Shown here: in pieces, positions 33,658-42,192 of the stretch
Layout of the letters: the number at the start of each line of letters is the position of its first letter
Position numbering within the stretch: the first letter of the stretch is position 1
Notes under the pieces: model-generated
Seen by the model: only the letters and a program-made list of their open reading frames with translations
What the model was told of the DNA's origin: nothing
Database searches by the model: none
Translations under genes and position numbers: made by a program
NCBI GenBank assembly: GCA_050123275.1
Contig: JASFHK010000001.1
Span: 186,001 to 250,000, forward strand
From: E44-bin88 sp050123275
GTDB taxonomy: Bacteria; Chloroflexota; Dehalococcoidia; Dehalococcoidales; BS750m-G39
Length of the DNA: 64,000 bases
Direction of reading: 5' to 3'

Positions 33658-34668
33658 ATGTGGTCCGTAGTCGGCCAGGATAGAGCCGTCAACCTGCTCC
33701 AGCGTAACCTGGAGCTGGGGGCGGTGGCCCATGCCTACCTGCTGGTGGGCCCGCCCCACGTGGGCAAGATGACGCTGGCGCTGGCGCTGGCGCAGGCACT
33801 GAACTGCGAGGGGGAAGAGCCCCCCTGCGGCCAGTGCGACCCCTGCCGGAAAGTGGCCTCGGGCAAGCACGCCGACGTCCAGGTGGTCGGGCTGGAAAGC
33901 AACGGCAACGACAAGCCGCGGGCGGAAATCAGCATCGAGCAGGTCAGGGAGATGCAACACGCCGCCAGCCTGCCCCCCTTCGAGGGCAGGCACAAGGTCT
34001 TTATCATCGACGGCGCCGAAACGATGTCCAACGAGGCGGCTAACTGCCTGCTCAAAACACTGGAGGAGCCGGTGGAGGGGGTAATCTTTATCCTGCTCAC
34101 CGCCAACGACTCGTTAATGCTTGAAACCGTTATTTCCCGCTGCCACCGACTGGAGCTGCATCCCTTACCCGCCGCCGAGGTAGAGACGGCGCTCAACGAG
34201 CGCCGCAGCCTCGATACGGCCAAGGCGGGGCTGCTCTCGCGGCTATGCCACGGGCGGTTGGGTTGGGCGTTGACGGCGGCGGACGACGAAGAATTGTTGC
34301 AGCAGCGCGACCAGCTCATCGAAAAGCTTTTGGAGGTTCTCCGGGGCGACAACGAAATACGCTTCGGCTACGCCGCCCAGCTGGCGACCCAGTTCAGTAA
34401 GAACCGGGGCGCGGTGCAGGCGGTGCTCGACCTCTGGCTTGACTGGTGGCGCGACCTGCTGCTGGTCAGGCTCGGCTCCGGCGACAGCGTCACCAACGTC
34501 GACCATAAAGCCGAGCTGGAGGAGATGGGGCGAAGCTACAGCCTGCCCCAGATAAGGTCTTTTATCGGCGCCATCCAGGCGGCCGCGGAACAACTGAACC
34601 AGAACGCCAACGCGCGGCTGGCGCTGGAGGTGCTGATGCTGGCTATTCCGGGAAGGAGCACGGTATAG
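33658..34668 (+). CDS. holB: DNA polymerase III delta' subunit
   Basis: A 336-residue clamp-loader subunit: GPPHVGKMTLALALAQ (Walker A region, about 31-46), a zinc module CGQCDPC (about 59-65), IIDGAETMSNEAANCLLKTLEEP (about 116-138) and SRCH sensor-1-like text. It starts nine bases after lysA behind AAGGAG and is joined directly to the ricT-like gene, as in many bacteria. Confidence 0.93.
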   Translation: MWSVVGQDRAVNLLQRNLELGAVAHAYLLVGPPHVGKMTLALALAQALNCEGEEPPCGQCDPCRKVASGKHADVQVVGLESNGNDKPRAEISIEQVREMQHAASLPPFEGRHKVFIIDGAETMSNEAANCLLKTLEEPVEGVIFILLTANDSLMLETVISRCHRLELHPLPAAEVETALNERRSLDTAKAGLLSRLCHGRLGWALTAADDEELLQQRDQLIEKLLEVLRGDNEIRFGYAAQLATQFSKNRGAVQAVLDLWLDWWRDLLLVRLGSGDSVTNVDHKAELEEMGRSYSLPQIRSFIGAIQAAAEQLNQNANARLALEVLMLAIPGRSTV

Positions 34669-35514
34669 ATGGCTGAGATTGTAGGCATCCGTTTTAAGAG
34701 GGCCGGTCGGGTCTATTACTTCGACCCGGCGGGCATCGAGATGAAGTTAGACGACTTCGTGGTGGTCAAGACGGCGCGCGGTTCGGAGCTGGGCTGGGTG
34801 GTCATCGCACCCAGCCAGGTCGAGGACAGCGAGGTAAGCGAGCCCTTAAAGCCGGTGTTGCGCCAGGCGGAGGCGGAAGACATCGAGCGCCTCCAGGAGT
34901 TCGAAGCCAAAGAGGACGACGCCCTGGCCGAGTGCGGGCGTTTAATCGACAAGCTGGAGCTGCCCATGAAGCTGCTCGGTGTGGAGTATAACCTCGACGG
35001 CAGCCGCCTCACCTTTTTCTTCAGCGCCACGGAGCGGGTCGATTTCCGCGCCCTGGTGCGCGAGCTGAATAAGCGTTTCAAGGTGAGGGTGGAACTGCGC
35101 CAGCTGGGCCCCCGCGACGAAGCCAAGCTGGTGGGCGGCTTCGGGCGCTGCGGGCGTCCCCTTTGCTGCACCAGTTTCCTGACCGAGTTCTCGCCGGTCT
35201 CCATCAAGATGGCCAAGGAGCAAAACCTGCCCCTCAACCCGCTCAAGATTTCGGGCGTTTGCGGGCGCTTGCTCTGCTGCCTGGCTTACGAGACCGACCA
35301 GTACCACGCCATGAAGGAAAAGATGCCCAAGCCCGGCCAGCGGGTGAGCACGCCCATGGGGCCGGCCAATGTGGTGACGGGTAATCCTCTCAAGGAAACG
35401 GTGCTGCTGGAGCTGGAGAGCAAGGCGATGGTGGAGATGCCGCTGAGCGACGTCAAGCTTGAAAAACAGTCGCCCAGGTCCGAAAAGCATTCGCCTCAGT
35501 CCAAGAAGAGCTAG
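34669..35514 (+). CDS. PSP1/RicT-family protein
   Basis: A 281-residue PSP1-domain protein. The N-terminal half contains VVKTARGSELG.VV and FFFSATERVDFR.LV; the central cysteine cluster FGRCGRPLCCTSFL and SGVCGRLLCCLAYE is the mark of the RicT (YaaT) family, which in Bacillus works with RicA/RicF in RNA processing through an Fe-S cluster. It begins immediately after holB, a conserved pairing. The C-terminus is Ser/Lys/Pro-rich with tandem QSPRSEKHSPQSKKS. Confidence 0.9.
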   Translation: MAEIVGIRFKRAGRVYYFDPAGIEMKLDDFVVVKTARGSELGWVVIAPSQVEDSEVSEPLKPVLRQAEAEDIERLQEFEAKEDDALAECGRLIDKLELPMKLLGVEYNLDGSRLTFFFSATERVDFRALVRELNKRFKVRVELRQLGPRDEAKLVGGFGRCGRPLCCTSFLTEFSPVSIKMAKEQNLPLNPLKISGVCGRLLCCLAYETDQYHAMKEKMPKPGQRVSTPMGPANVVTGNPLKETVLLELESKAMVEMPLSDVKLEKQSPRSEKHSPQSKKS

Positions 35515-36021
35515 TTACTGGGGCAGGTATTTTTGCCACTGGCTCTGGCTCTGCCGGTAGCGGTAGGGTATGTAGAAGAAGCGGTCGCCGCGGGGTAGCG
35601 CCGGCGAGCTGAGCAGTTTCATCCCGGCTTCTTTGGGCGTCCGGCCCGCTTTGCGCCGGTTGCAGGGTATGCAGGCGCTGACTACGTTTTCCCAGCTGTG
35701 TTCGCCGCCCCTGAAGCGGGGTAAGATGTGGTCTAACGTTAGCTGGCTGGTCTGCCGCCCGCAATACTGGCAGGTGAAGTGGTCGCGCTGGAAAATCTCG
35801 AAGCGGGTCATCTTGCGCTGGGGGTGGGGGCGTTTAATCATGTGGCCCAGGCGGATTACCGAGGGCACGGGGAATTCGCGCTGGGTGGTGTGGAGAAAGC
35901 CGACGCCGTTTTCCAGCATCTCCGCCTTGCCGTCCTCCAGTAGCACCACCGCTCTCCGCACCCGGCAGACATTGAGTGGCTCGTAGTTCTGATTAAGCAC
36001 CAAAACGGGGAAATTAATCAT
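35515..36021 (-). CDS. HNH endonuclease
   Basis: A 168-residue HNH nuclease: N-terminal VLNQNYEPLNVCRVRRAVVLLEDGKAEML, then zinc pair CQYCG and CIPCN around LTLDHILPRFRGG...WENVV (the H-N-H core, about 100-130). This domain type is widespread in free-standing bacterial HNH proteins of unknown target. ATG 36021 is preferred over the GTG two codons upstream. It sits next to the dnaC/dnaD/dnaB genes but lies on the same strand after a 60-base gap. Confidence 0.9.
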   Translation of the reverse strand: MINFPVLVLNQNYEPLNVCRVRRAVVLLEDGKAEMLENGVGFLHTTQREFPVPSVIRLGHMIKRPHPQRKMTRFEIFQRDHFTCQYCGRQTSQLTLDHILPRFRGGEHSWENVVSACIPCNRRKAGRTPKEAGMKLLSSPALPRGDRFFYIPYRYRQSQSQWQKYLPQ

Positions 36022-36087
36022 GACCACGTTTCCCAGCTAAAGCTTCCCCATTTTAGCCCAAAGATGCGGCTAGTGCAAATCGGGAAT

Positions 36088-36924
36088 TCAGGCGCGCTTT
36101 CGGGGGCGGGTCGGTTTCTTGCGGCTCAGGGTGGCGTCGGTGCGGTAGTCGGGGGCGTTGATGTTCCAGACCACGCTGATTTTGGGGTCGGCCAGCCGCG
36201 AGCTGACCGGGCTATCGATTTCGCCCAGGTCGCAGTTGGTGGTGACCACGGTGGGCAGCTGGTGGTTGTAGCGGTGGTTGATAATCTGGTAGAGCTTTTC
36301 CTCCGCCCAGGGGGTGGTGGATTGCTTGCCCATGTCGTCCAGAATAAGCAGTGGAGCGTTCTTGACCTCCTCGAAGAGGTGGTCGTAGCTCACCGGGCTT
36401 TCCGGGTTGAAGGTGGAGCGCAGGTGGTCGAGCAGGTCGGGCACCACCACGAACTTCACCGGCCGGCCCTCTTTGAGGACGTAGTTGGCGATGGCGGCGG
36501 CGAGGTGGGTCTTGCCGCAGCCGTTGACGCCCATGAAGACCAGCCAGCCTTCGGGGGCTTTGGCGAAGTCGAGGGCGGTGTCGAAGGCCTTTTTCAGGTT
36601 ATCGCGCTGCTCCGGCGGCAGGTTGACCCGTTTTGGGTCGAAGCTGTCGAAGGTCATCTGGCGCAGCAGCTTGGCTTCCAGCCCGCTGTATTTCTGCAGG
36701 CGGCTCTGCCGCCCCTTCTCCCTGTCTGCCAGCGTGCAGCGGCAGGGGACGACCCGTCTGTAGTCGGGCTTGCCCTCGGCGGTCAGGGGGTGGACGAAGC
36801 CGGCCCCATTGCAGATGGGGCAGACAGGCTCCGCAGCCTCTTCAGCGCTGGACAATGTGTCCGTATTTGCCCTTGATATACTTGTCTGGGTCTGTCTTTT
36901 TAGGATGTCCCCGATATGTTCCAT
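36088..36924 (-). CDS. DnaC/DnaI-like helicase loader
   Basis: A 278-residue AAA+ ATPase. An N-terminal zinc finger CPICNGAGF...VVPCRC (about 34-60) precedes Walker A GVNGCGKTHLA (about 131-141) and Walker B LLILDDMG (about 190-197). It should load the DnaB helicase. ATG 36924 follows GAAGGGACG and overlaps the dnaD-like gene by 83 bases, a tight coupling. It ends in a basic tail. Confidence 0.88.
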   Translation of the reverse strand: MEHIGDILKRQTQTSISRANTDTLSSAEEAAEPVCPICNGAGFVHPLTAEGKPDYRRVVPCRCTLADREKGRQSRLQKYSGLEAKLLRQMTFDSFDPKRVNLPPEQRDNLKKAFDTALDFAKAPEGWLVFMGVNGCGKTHLAAAIANYVLKEGRPVKFVVVPDLLDHLRSTFNPESPVSYDHLFEEVKNAPLLILDDMGKQSTTPWAEEKLYQIINHRYNHQLPTVVTTNCDLGEIDSPVSSRLADPKISVVWNINAPDYRTDATLSRKKPTRPRKRA

Positions 36925-37537
36925 CGTCCCTTCCCTCGGCGGTCCAGTTTTCCAGTATGGCGGCGATATAGCTCCACTTGCGCTTGTTGTGGTTGACGGC
37001 TTCTTTAATGGCGTCCCGAATCCAGTTTTCGGGGTAGCTCTTGACGGCGTCGCGCAGCTCTTCGGCAATCATCGGGGTGAGCATGCCGATGTTCTGCTCG
37101 TAGAGGCTGAAGATATCGGGCGCCGCCTCGCCGACCAGAGCCGGCTCTTTAGGCTCCAGCCCGTTCGGCTTTAATTCGCCGCTTTTGATTTTATCCAGCG
37201 CCTGTTGCCCCGCCTCGTCGTTGAGCAAATAAATATCCTCGGTCTGGCCGGCTCTGTCCAGGGCCAGATGCAATATCGTGCCCCGTTCGGTGGCCGCCGC
37301 CAGCGCCTTGCTTAACGTCTCCTCGTCCTTCAGGTCGCTCATCAGGCTCTTGTTGGCCAGCAGCTCCCCGTAGCTGGTAAAGCGGGGGTAGCCGCGCTTT
37401 TGATAAAGCGCCCGGAAAACATGGAGCGTCGTCTTCAGCTCGGCGATGTCGCCGATTTGCGGCAGCAGCGCGCTGAAAAAGGCATTGGGCACAGAGGTGT
37501 ACTGTGATTTGGGCGGGAAACCTTTAAACTGCTCCAT
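36842..37537 (-). CDS. DnaD-domain replication protein
   Basis: A 231-residue protein with a winged-helix-like N-terminus (PNAFFSALLPQIGDIAELKTTLHVFRALYQKRG) and a C-terminal DnaD domain (SLYEQNIGMLTPMIAEELRDAVKSYPENWIRDAIKEAV.....WSYIAAILENW, about 145-205). DnaD remodels DNA and helps load the helicase in Gram-positive-type primosomes. Encoded between dnaB and the dnaC-like loader. Confidence 0.88.
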   Translation of the reverse strand: MEQFKGFPPKSQYTSVPNAFFSALLPQIGDIAELKTTLHVFRALYQKRGYPRFTSYGELLANKSLMSDLKDEETLSKALAAATERGTILHLALDRAGQTEDIYLLNDEAGQQALDKIKSGELKPNGLEPKEPALVGEAAPDIFSLYEQNIGMLTPMIAEELRDAVKSYPENWIRDAIKEAVNHNKRKWSYIAAILENWTAEGRDDGTYRGHPKKTDPDKYIKGKYGHIVQR

Positions 37538-37558
37538 AAAAAATCCGACCGTGCCGGT

Positions 37559-38944
37559 TTATAGTAAACTCAACTCTTCGTTGGTGATATTATCGAACTT
37601 GGCCATCTTGGGCTTGAAAAGCAGCTTTACCTTGTCGGTGGGGCCGTTGCGGTTCTTGGCGACGATGATGTCGGCGGGCGGCGGGTAGCTCTCGCCGGGG
37701 TGTTCCCGCTCCCAGTCCTCGCGGCTGGGGTAGTAGTACTCGTCGCGGTAGACGAAGATAACGACGTCGGCGTCCTGCTCGATGCTGCCGCTTTCGCGCA
37801 GGTCGGAAAGCTGCGGCTCGTGCGAGGACCTGCCCTCCGGGGCGCGGCTGAGCTGCGAAATGGCCAGCAGAGGCACGTTAAGCTCTCGCGCCAGTCCTTT
37901 CAGGGCGCGGGAGATTTCGCTCACCTCCTGAACGCGGTTGTCGATGCGGCGGTCGCCCTGCATCAGCTGTAAATAATCGACGATTATCATGTCGATGCCC
38001 TGCTCGAAGTGCAAGCGGCGGGCCTTGCTCCTCATCTCCACCACCCGCAACTGGGGGGTGTCGTCGATGTAAATCTTGGCCTCGGAGAGCTGGCCGATGG
38101 CGTCCATAATCCTCTTTTCCTGCTCCTCGGTATGCAGCCCCAGCCGGATGCGCCGCGAGTCCACCCCCGATTCGCTGGAAAGTATGCGCCACACCAGCGG
38201 CTCCCTGGCCATCTCCAAACTGAACAGGGCCACGCAGGCGCCCTGCTCCACGGCGGCGTTACGCGCCAGGCTCAAGGCGAAGCTGGTCTTGCCCATGCTG
38301 GGCCGGCCGCCGATGATAACCAGCTCGGAGCGCTGGAAACCGCCCAGCAGCTCGTCGAGACCGGCGAAGCTGGAGAGCACGTAGGGCAGCCGTTCCCGGG
38401 GGGCGCCCTCTTCCTCAAGAGCGCTGGTCTCGAAGTAGGAGTCCAGCACCTGGCGGATAGGGGTCAGGTCGCGCGTGCTCCTGCCGTGGCGCAGCCGGAA
38501 GAGGATGTCCTCGGCGTCGTTGAGGCTGTGTTCGACGTTGGGGTCGGCGCGGTAGCCGATATTGTTAATCTGCCCGGCGGCGTCGATGAGGCGGCGCATT
38601 ACCGCCAGGCGGTAGACAATCTGGGCGTAGTCCTCGATGTCGAGGGAGGTGGGGCATATCGATATCAGGCGGCTCAGGTAGGCGGCGCCGCCGCAAGCCT
38701 CCAGCTTGCCCTGGCGGTCCAGTTCCTGGGCTACCGTTATCTGGTTGATGGCTTCGTCGCGCTCGTAGAGCGATACGCAGGCGTCGTATATCCAGGCGTT
38801 GCGCTCGATGTAAAAGGCCGACTTGTTGTCCGTCGGTACCAGCATCGCGGCCACCTTGAAGATGGCCGACCCGTCAATGAGCAGCGAGCCGATGACCGCT
38901 TCCTCGGCGTCAACATCGTGCGGCGGCAGCTTTTCGCCAACCAT
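37559..38944 (-). CDS. dnaB: Replicative DNA helicase
   Basis: A 461-residue hexameric helicase. N-terminal domain begins LPPHDVDAEEAVIGSLLID; the RecA core has Walker A GGRPSMGKTSFAL (about 208-220), Walker B-like MIIVDYLQLM and the SQLSR..E.R motif. Usual length, no intein. It follows rplI by three bases, the common rplI-dnaB pairing. Confidence 0.96.
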   Translation of the reverse strand: MVGEKLPPHDVDAEEAVIGSLLIDGSAIFKVAAMLVPTDNKSAFYIERNAWIYDACVSLYERDEAINQITVAQELDRQGKLEACGGAAYLSRLISICPTSLDIEDYAQIVYRLAVMRRLIDAAGQINNIGYRADPNVEHSLNDAEDILFRLRHGRSTRDLTPIRQVLDSYFETSALEEEGAPRERLPYVLSSFAGLDELLGGFQRSELVIIGGRPSMGKTSFALSLARNAAVEQGACVALFSLEMAREPLVWRILSSESGVDSRRIRLGLHTEEQEKRIMDAIGQLSEAKIYIDDTPQLRVVEMRSKARRLHFEQGIDMIIVDYLQLMQGDRRIDNRVQEVSEISRALKGLARELNVPLLAISQLSRAPEGRSSHEPQLSDLRESGSIEQDADVVIFVYRDEYYYPSREDWEREHPGESYPPPADIIVAKNRNGPTDKVKLLFKPKMAKFDNITNEELSLL

Positions 38945-38947
38945 CCC

Positions 38948-39661
38948 CTAAGCCGTCTCCTCTTTCTTCTTCGTCGTCTTCTTGGTGGTTTTCTTGGCGG
39001 CCGTTTCTTTCTTCTTGGCCGGCTTCTTTTCCTTCTCGGCTTCGGTGGCCTTCTTGGTCGTCTTCTTCGCGGTCTTCTTCGCTTTGGTCTCTTTTTCGGC
39101 GGTTTCTTCTTTCTTCTTGGTGGTCTTCTTGGCGGCAGTCTTCTTGGCCTTAGGCTTCTCCTCCGCCTTAGCGGTCTTCTTGGCCGCCTTCTTCGCCTTC
39201 TTCGGTTTCTCTTCTTCCGGAGGCGCTTCCTCTTCGATGACGCTGACCTTTATCTTGGGCGCGATGTCCTTGCCCAGCTTGATGGTCAGCTCGTAGTCGC
39301 CCAGCTGGTGGATGGGCTTGTCCAGCTCTATCTTGCGCTTGTCGACGGCGATGCCGGTGGCGCGCTCCAGCTCGGCGGCGATATCGGCGCTGGTGATGGA
39401 GCCGTAGAGCCTGTCCTTGGCGCCGGCGTGCGCCTTGAGGCTGACCTCCTTGCCGTCCAGCTTATCGGCCAGCACGGCCAGTTCGTCCAGGGTTTTGGCG
39501 GCGATTTTATCGCTGGTCTCCACCCGGCTTATGGCGTGGGGGCTGGCCAGCGTGGCCATTTTGCGGGGGATGAGGTAGTTCCGGGCATAGCCGTCGGCCA
39601 CCTCTTTTACATCACCGGCTTTAGCTACATCGGGTACGTCCTGGAGGAAGACAACTTTCAT
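38948..39661 (-). CDS. rplI: Ribosomal protein bL9 with a long lysine-rich tail
   Basis: The first about 150 residues are a normal bL9 (MKVVFLQDVPDVAKAGDVKEVADGYARNYLIPR... ) that binds 23S rRNA. The remaining about 85 residues are an unusual low-complexity tail of AKKTAKK/EEKPKAKK/TTKKKEE blocks rich in Lys, Ala, Thr and Glu, like histone H1 or PHA-granule tails. The full protein is 237 residues against about 150 for most bL9. The frame is continuous and in register with codon usage. Confidence 0.92.
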   Translation of the reverse strand: MKVVFLQDVPDVAKAGDVKEVADGYARNYLIPRKMATLASPHAISRVETSDKIAAKTLDELAVLADKLDGKEVSLKAHAGAKDRLYGSITSADIAAELERATGIAVDKRKIELDKPIHQLGDYELTIKLGKDIAPKIKVSVIEEEAPPEEEKPKKAKKAAKKTAKAEEKPKAKKTAAKKTTKKKEETAEKETKAKKTAKKTTKKATEAEKEKKPAKKKETAAKKTTKKTTKKKEETA

Positions 39662-39681
39662 ATTCTCTCACCTGTTTTTTT

Positions 39682-39710
39682 ATTATACTTGGTAGGCTGG
39701 TTCAGTTAAA
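39682..39710 (-). promoter_or_regulatory. Promoter of rplI-dnaB-dnaD-dnaC
   Basis: On the minus strand TTTAAC (39710-39705, weak), 17-base spacer, perfect TATAAT (39687-39682); AGGTGAG then precedes the rplI ATG. Confidence 0.5.
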
Positions 39711-39717
39711 GGTTGGG

Positions 39718-39816
39718 TCACGGGTGGTTCGGCACCAGTTTTTTCAATTCAACATCGTTGATACCCGGCCCGCCCCGTAATTTCGCCCGACCGCCCTCGC
39801 TCTTTTTATCGGTGAC
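39718..39816 (-). other. Open in-frame extension after the trxA stop
   Basis: Directly after the TAG of trxA the same frame stays open for 32 codons (VTDKKSEGGRAKLRGGPGIN then DVELKKLVPNHP) to a TGA. It has no start codon or ribosome binding site of its own. It may be old coding sequence cut off by a new stop or a chance open frame in GC-rich DNA. Confidence 0.3.
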
Positions 39817-40143
39817 CTAGCCCAGAGCGCTGTCCAGGTTGCGCTTCAGCTCGTCCTTGGGTTTATAGCCTACAATCTGGGATACCGGCTTGCCGTCCTT
39901 GAAGATGATGAGGTTGGGAATCGCCATTATGCCGTACTTGGCGGCGGTATTGGCGTTCTGGTCAACGTCGAGTTTGGCGATGGTCAGCTTGCCGGCGTAT
40001 TCCCCGGCCAGCTCTTCCAGCACCGGCGCTGTCATCAGACAGGGCCGGCACCAGGCCGCCCAGAAGTCAACCAGCACCGGTACCTCGGACTTTAATACCT
40101 TTTCCTCGAAGTCGGCGTCGGTTACTGCTATCGGTTTAGTCAT
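39817..40143 (-). CDS. trxA: Thioredoxin
   Basis: A 108-residue thioredoxin that reduces protein disulfides in the cytoplasm. The active site is WCRPC (Cys32, Cys35) with Arg in place of the usual Gly; the cis-proline is in IMAIPNLIIF (about 75-84). Its ATG overlaps the plsX stop by eight bases. The Arg probably raises the redox potential slightly but is seen in some thioredoxins. Confidence 0.92.
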   Translation of the reverse strand: MTKPIAVTDADFEEKVLKSEVPVLVDFWAAWCRPCLMTAPVLEELAGEYAGKLTIAKLDVDQNANTAAKYGIMAIPNLIIFKDGKPVSQIVGYKPKDELKRNLDSALG

Positions 40144-41131
40144 GATTTCCCTCCCTGATTATTCTACAAATGTCCCGTTCTACCGTTCGCACGGCCTGGC
40201 CGATGGCGTTTTTTATCGCCTTGGCCTGGCTGCGGCCGTGAGCGACGATGATAGTCCCGTTTACCCCCAGCAGGCAGGCGCCCCCGTACTCCCTGTAGTC
40301 GGCTTTCTTGGCCCAGGAGCCGAGCCCGATTCCCTGGAGCAGCTCCCGCCCGCGCATATGATAGGCGGTGGCCATGACATAGCCCACCTGGCGCGCCGCC
40401 CCCAGAAAGGTGTCGCCGACGCCCTCTATCGTCTTGAGCACGATGTTGCCGGTAAAGCCGTCGGTGACGATGACGTCGGCGGTGTCTTTGGGTATGTCCT
40501 GCCCCTCGATGTTGCCCACGAAGTTAAGCCCGCTTTCCTTGAGCAGGACATAGCTCTCCTGCATGAGGCGGTTGCCCTTGGTCGCCTCTTCGCCGTTGTT
40601 GAGCAGGCGGATTTTGGGCGCCTCGTTATCCATCAGGTGTTTAACGTAGGTCGAGCCCAGCTGGGCGAACTGGAGCAGGTGGCTGGGCCGGCACTCCACA
40701 TTGGCGCCGGCGTCGATGAGCAGGGTGGGGTTGCCGGGGGTGATGTCGAGGAAGCTGCCCAGAGCGGGGCGCTCGATGCCCTTTATCTTGCCCAGGTTGA
40801 ACAGAGCGGCGCCCAGCACAGCGCCGGTGTTGCCCGCCGAAACGAAGGCGGAGGCGACGCCGTCCCTGACCAGGTTGACGCCGATAACAATCGAAGAATT
40901 GGGCTTGCTCTTGATGGCCTGCACCGGGTGCTCGTGGGGGCCGATGACCTCGGTGGCCTCGAAAATCTGTAAATTAAGCTTCTTAATATCGCGCCCGGCC
41001 AGAACGTGAAGGACGGGCTTGTTGCCCACCAGGGCGATATCCACTCCGTATTCCTGGGCGGCCTTAATGGCCCCCTTCACCACCTCCCGCGGGGCGTTTT
41101 CCCCGCCGGCGGCATCAACGGCAATCAGCAT
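40136..41131 (-). CDS. plsX: Phosphate acyltransferase PlsX
   Basis: A 331-residue enzyme that makes acyl-phosphate from acyl-ACP for phospholipid synthesis. IAVDAAGGENAPREVVKGAI at the N-terminus, SAGNTGAVLGAALF, DVIVTDGFTGNIVLKTIEG and GGACLLGVNGTIIVAHG all match the family. AAAGGAAG precedes the ATG. The usual fab neighbours (fabD, fabH) are not here. Confidence 0.95.
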   Translation of the reverse strand: MLIAVDAAGGENAPREVVKGAIKAAQEYGVDIALVGNKPVLHVLAGRDIKKLNLQIFEATEVIGPHEHPVQAIKSKPNSSIVIGVNLVRDGVASAFVSAGNTGAVLGAALFNLGKIKGIERPALGSFLDITPGNPTLLIDAGANVECRPSHLLQFAQLGSTYVKHLMDNEAPKIRLLNNGEEATKGNRLMQESYVLLKESGLNFVGNIEGQDIPKDTADVIVTDGFTGNIVLKTIEGVGDTFLGAARQVGYVMATAYHMRGRELLQGIGLGSWAKKADYREYGGACLLGVNGTIIVAHGRSQAKAIKNAIGQAVRTVERDICRIIREGNHD

Positions 41132-41149
41132 AGCTTCCTTTCGGCATTT

Positions 41150-42115
41150 CTAACCGGTCCGTTTTTCCTGCCACAGGTCGCAGCGGCCTCCCCACTGGGC
41201 GATAACCTTGCCCTGGGCCGAAATCTGCGATATCTCGCAAAGGGTGGGGCAGGCCTTGCATTCGAAGGAGGAGGTGTTGTAATCCACCTCGCTTACCCCG
41301 AATCCCTTGAACTTGCTCTGGCTGCGGGTGCCGGCCATGGCTTCGTGCACCAGCAGGGCGGCACCGATGGCGCCCATCACCTCGTGGTGGGGTGGGACGA
41401 TGACTTCGGGGCCCAACTCCTCGCGGAAGGCCTTGACGATGCCCTCGTTGAAGGCGACCCCGCCCTGGAATATTATGGGCGGCTCGATTTCCTTGCCCAG
41501 GCTGACGTTGTTCAAATAGTTGCGCACCAGCGCCTGGCAAAGCCCGTAAACGATGTCCTCGGTGCGGTGCCCGGTCTGCTGCTTATGGATGATGTCGGAC
41601 TCGGCGAAAACGGTACAGCGCCCGGAGATATGCACCGGCGTGGTGCTCTCCAGCGCTAGATGGCCGAAGCGCTCGATGCTCACGTTAAGGCGCACTGCCT
41701 GGTGGTCTAAAAAGCTGCCGGTGCCGGCGGCGCAGACGGTGTTCATGCCGAAGTCGGTGACCATCCCCTTTCTTATCACGATAATCTTGCTGTCCTGCCC
41801 CCCGATTTCGATAACGGTCTGGCTTTGGGGGTAATAGTGCAAGGCCCCCACGGCGTGGCTGGTAATCTCGTTCTTGACCAGGTCGGCGCCGACGATGACA
41901 CCGGCCAGGTAGCGGGCGCTGCCGGTGGTGGCCACGCCGCGGATATCCATATCCGCCGGCAGCATCCCCCTTATCTGTCTCAGTCCCTGCTGCGTGGTCT
42001 CGATGGGCTTGCCCTGCGTGGGCAGGTACAGGTCGGCGACCAGCTCGTCGGCTTTATCAATCACCGCCAGCTTGGTGGTTACCGAACCGACATCGATACC
42101 CAGATAGGCTTCCAT
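41150..42115 (-). CDS. BadF/HgdC-type CoA-dehydratase activase
   Basis: A 321-residue ASKHA ATPase of the BadF/BadG/BcrA/HgdC family: YLGIDVGSVTTKLAVID (phosphate 1), EIGGQDSKIIVIR (phosphate 2), CAAGTGSFLDHQ with the bridging cysteine of the intersubunit [4Fe-4S], and QGGVAFN. A Cys-rich C-terminal extension (CKACPTLCEI...GGRCDLW, about 287-313) may bind a second metal site. Such activases reduce 2-hydroxyacyl-CoA dehydratases or benzoyl-CoA reductases; no dehydratase is beside it. Confidence 0.88.
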   Translation of the reverse strand: MEAYLGIDVGSVTTKLAVIDKADELVADLYLPTQGKPIETTQQGLRQIRGMLPADMDIRGVATTGSARYLAGVIVGADLVKNEITSHAVGALHYYPQSQTVIEIGGQDSKIIVIRKGMVTDFGMNTVCAAGTGSFLDHQAVRLNVSIERFGHLALESTTPVHISGRCTVFAESDIIHKQQTGHRTEDIVYGLCQALVRNYLNNVSLGKEIEPPIIFQGGVAFNEGIVKAFREELGPEVIVPPHHEVMGAIGAALLVHEAMAGTRSQSKFKGFGVSEVDYNTSSFECKACPTLCEISQISAQGKVIAQWGGRCDLWQEKRTG

Positions 42116-42192
42116 TTTGTTGCTCTCTCACCCGGCCCGGCTAAAGCCGGGCATTAATACTATCTTAGACGAAGGGGTAGGCTTTTACAAGG

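Noticed and set aside
38009..39709. 566-codon plus-strand frame opposite rplI and dnaB
   Set aside because: Leu/Phe-rich run is the antisense of the lysine tail of bL9; both genes on the minus strand are certain.
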